Shown: positions 60,929 through 64,000 of the stretch, in pieces
Layout of the letters: each line of letters starts with the position of its first letter
Position numbering within the stretch: position 1 is the stretch's first letter
NCBI GenBank assembly: GCA_003993805.1
Contig: RSEF01000012.1
Coordinates: 7,023,796 to 7,087,795 of the forward strand
Source: Himantopus leucocephalus
Taxonomy: Eukaryota > Chordata > Aves > Charadriiformes > Recurvirostridae
Direction of reading: 5' to 3'
Length of the DNA: 64,000 nt
Made by a program: the position numbers and the translations under genes
The notes under the pieces: model-generated
Database searches by the model: none
Seen by the model: only the letters and a program-made list of their open reading frames with translations
What the model was told of the DNA's origin: nothing

Positions 60929-63900
60929 TAGCCCACAGACTTTGATAGTTTTCCAAACACTGAAATGAATTTCAAAGCAAATTTGTTTCCTTCCAATGGA
61001 TCTGTATTCCACAGCTCTCAGATGGTCGTCATGATGACGAGCGTAAGTTCTAAAGATCCCTGTCGACAAACCTTGCTCGCATCAAAGTTTGTTCTTTCAC
61101 TTATCGTTGTATTGAAAAACAGCAAAACTGTTACAATAAATTAATCAAAAAGAGGAAATTGTTTAAAAACTTCACCCAATGCCTTGGTTGCAATGATGAC
61201 ATGGAAGGTCTGGAAAAGTAAGTTGGTCTTTCCACACAGCCCCATGCCTGGAGAAGTGTGTGGTAATTCTTGGCAATGATTGTGATGTATGGCAAGATTG
61301 ATTGACTGTCAAGTGTTTACAAATTGCAGTTAGAAAACTATATTGAATGGTCACCATTAATGGGAATTTAGAACACCATGGTTAATCAGAGCTATGCAAA
61401 ATATTTTTTTGATGAAACACAAAACCTCCAAAATGCAAGTATTTCTCTTTCTCATGCTTTTTATTCAGAATTTCAGGAAAAAAAAATCTTATTTTGTGGG
61501 ATAGCTTTTTGCTGCATGTCTTTTAGCAAAAAAAAAAAAGAAAGGAATTAATTTTCCTCTTAATAATAAGCACTTGAAGACTAAATTATCATTTCTTTCT
61601 CAACATTTAAAAGCACTTGGGGAAAAAAAAAACCCCGTGAAATTTGAGAGAATGTAAAATTACTAATTAAAAAAGGGGTAATGTTCACTTGATGAAAGGT
61701 AAACCTGTGAAGCTTACAAAGTGACGCGATCGCTACAGTCATAGTGACCTAAGAGAGAATTTGCACCATTTTGTGTATGGGCTCTGTTTTATCACAGGTG
61801 TTGCGTCCCCCAGCCACCCCCGCGATAAGGGCATGGATGTTAAAATAACTTGGATAGGTTAAAAGGTTTTCCTTGTTTAAAAAAGAAAACACCAACTGTC
61901 CATGAATTTTGTATTGGAATTTCACTGTATCCCATTTTGTGAGCATTTTGTGAGCATTTACCTTTACAGTATGTAGTCCGAAAGAGTATAGAGTGTGTAG
62001 CTGTTGAGACATATGTCCTGTTTCCGCTAAGCGTAATGCCTTTATTGTTCGTGCGTCAAGATATAAAGACTTCTTGTTCACATAATGGATACAGCTGGTT
62101 GGGTGGGGGGCAGGGAGGTTCTTACAATAAAAAGACATTTGATTGCTGCTGGGATCCTTGTCAGTAAAATACTCAAAGATGGTTAATTGGACATTAATGT
62201 GTCACATTTTCAACAAAATAACAAGAAATTTGGCAAAAATAAAACCTTGGAGGAAACACGCCTCCAAATTTTACAACAAAGCTTTGTTTAAAATAGAAGT
62301 TAAAGCAGCTAAGATTTATGACATGTTGACATAACTGATGGTAAAGGAGTTGGCTGAAGCTACGGGTGTGAAGGTCCAAATGAGAACATCTGCATTAAGA
62401 AGCTAATTCTCTTAAACATACTGATCAAAATATTAATGCTACATGTAAACACAAGTGCTTTATCTGACAGTGATTTACATTTGGAACGACCTAATCCAAC
62501 TATGCACTGCATCTTTATTCATTACCAGCAGCCTTTACTTAACACTTCATGCCCGCTTGCACAGGTGGACAATCTACTCAGAGTGACTATTGTGTTTATG
62601 TTATTTTTTCATAAGCAGGGTTTGAAATTTGTCAAACTGCATCATTGTTTAACTATGTGCCAGTCAAAGGGAAATTGCCAGATGGAGCGGCTTTCCCCTA
62701 ACCTTGCTCCAGGCAATGAAATTACACATAGGCCACAGTCTTATGTCAAGTCTTTTAAAAAAAAAAAAAAAAAAAAAANAAAAAAAAGTCAGGCCATGAA
62801 TAGGTATGACTATGTGCATTCACAAAACCTGGCTTTCTTATGCCACTAATTTTATATGAAGGCTCATGCCAATGGTAAATAAAACTTCATGTCCGTCATG
62901 TCACTCATTAACTAGGTGCTCATAATTTATGTATTTAAGGCTTGCTTGTCCGCCAAGCAATCAAACAGTAAACCATGTTTTATAGGTGTTAGTGTTTATA
63001 GAAACTGTAAATAAATGTCAAACAAAAAAAATCAGGTTTCAGAAAAATGATCAGGGTTAAGTCATTTATCATTGTTCCAACTGGAAAAATCTGAGAACCT
63101 GCCAGTGCCAAAGCAAATGTTTCCCTGGCTTTTTCTAACGTGCAGCTTAAACTACCAGATTGTAGAATTCTATTAGCAGGATTTGATGAAATGGAAAATT
63201 TGCAGATCGTGTGTTTTAACTCACTCTAAGACCGGGGCGAGCTGGCTCTTCTTTAAGATGGCGGCCTTCCATTGTTATGATTTGTTGCTTTGTTTCTCTT
63301 TATGCTTAATGCCAACGATTAGTTGAGATGACTTAGGCAGAAGCCAGGCTGCTCCAGACGGAGAGGTTCTTCACAAGTGAAGGAACGCCAATGTGAACCC
63401 CTCCTGTGGTGGGCACTGCCGTCAGTTTGCTGTGCCTGCTGTAGGACTGGTCCCTTCCACACAGGGGACACGAGGAAGAAAGGGTGTACAGGTACCTACT
63501 GCCTGGTGTTGTCATGCTGCTGCTCTCCATCCAAGGTCATTCTCACTTAAGACCTATGCTTGTGGACCGCCAGGTAACAGCATATTATAGCTGGTTGAAC
63601 CTGTATCTCTGAAGTTGTACATTGTACATGCTAGTCACGTGTATTTTGGCTAGGAGATTTGAAAATGAGAAGATTTGGGTATTCAGAGGCTTTTGCTGGC
63701 ATACCCTGATACTGCAGACCAGCAGATGTTACAGGGGCTGCCTGCTGGGCCCAGGGTAGAGTACAGGGTCTGTTGCGCAACAGAGAAACACGTTTGGGCT
63801 TCTCAGTGCTAAATACATATCTGTTTGGTGAGTATTAAAAAAAAATATGTAATCCTAACATTTTCTGGATCAATTTGTCTCTGGAATTGCACTTAGATGG

Positions 63901-64000
63901 AGCTCCTTGACTGATTAGAAGTTCATAGAGAACCACCTCATACCATGGAGCAGGCATTCTGTTTCCCAGAGGAGGGAAAGTGAACAGAGACCATAAAGGG
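60929..64000. other. AT-rich DNA, no recognised gene
   Basis: A minus-strand frame of 129 codons (62138-61749) is the longest and has no motif. A poly-A tract of uncertain length at 62757-62787 includes one N at 62779. The last kilobase is slightly GC-richer but shows no recognisable exon. Confidence 0.4.

Noticed and set aside
1..64000. CRISPR arrays, tRNA or rRNA genes, bacterial operons
   Set aside because: None were seen. The sequence is avian nuclear DNA, and the direct repeats present are CR1 copies, microsatellites or assembly joins.

Overview
The window is vertebrate nuclear DNA, almost certainly from a bird. The evidence is five CR1 retrotransposon copies of avian type (3' ends with ATTCTRTGATTCTRTGATT-like octamers and the GGTTGGACTAGATGATCT block), one diverged LTR that resembles an abundant avian endogenous retrovirus family, GT-AG introns, low gene density and scaffold gaps. 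No bacterial operon, CRISPR array or phage-like system is present.

Region 1-7.2 kb is GC-rich, like a gene-dense avian microchromosome or subtelomere. It holds the one gene recognised with confidence: a WNT4-type secreted ligand on the minus strand (2337 down to 360). Four coding exons keep a continuous frame of 193 codons, with canonical splice sites throughout. The last exon lies beyond the left edge. Strong divergence in exon 2 suggests the WNT4B paralogue rather than WNT4 itself. The rest of this block has microsatellites, a small degenerate repeat with CRE-like motifs, and chance or doubtful ORFs.

Region 7.2-12.3 kb is repetitive. It has a very old CR1/L3-type LINE (about 8.15-9.30 kb), an inverted ERV LTR (9388-10036), a younger CR1 fragment that runs into a 1000-N gap, and a G-rich minisatellite on the other side of that gap.

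Region 12.3-64 kb is AT-rich and gene-poor. CR1 copies lie at 28.6, 31.9, 41.0 and 56.5 kb. Two 100-N gaps are present. Four single-N joins are flanked by near-identical sequence on both sides and look like unmerged contig ends. Several short plus-strand ORFs between 15.97 and 37.3 kb are bounded by good splice signals and some are phase-compatible; the best is 32620-32792. They may be exons of a long-intron gene that I cannot name. Long AT-rich stretches dense in homeodomain-like TAAT motifs resemble the conserved non-coding elements of gene deserts beside developmental regulators, but conservation cannot be tested here.

Apart from WNT4B no pathway can be reconstructed. Exon calls outside that gene are tentative.
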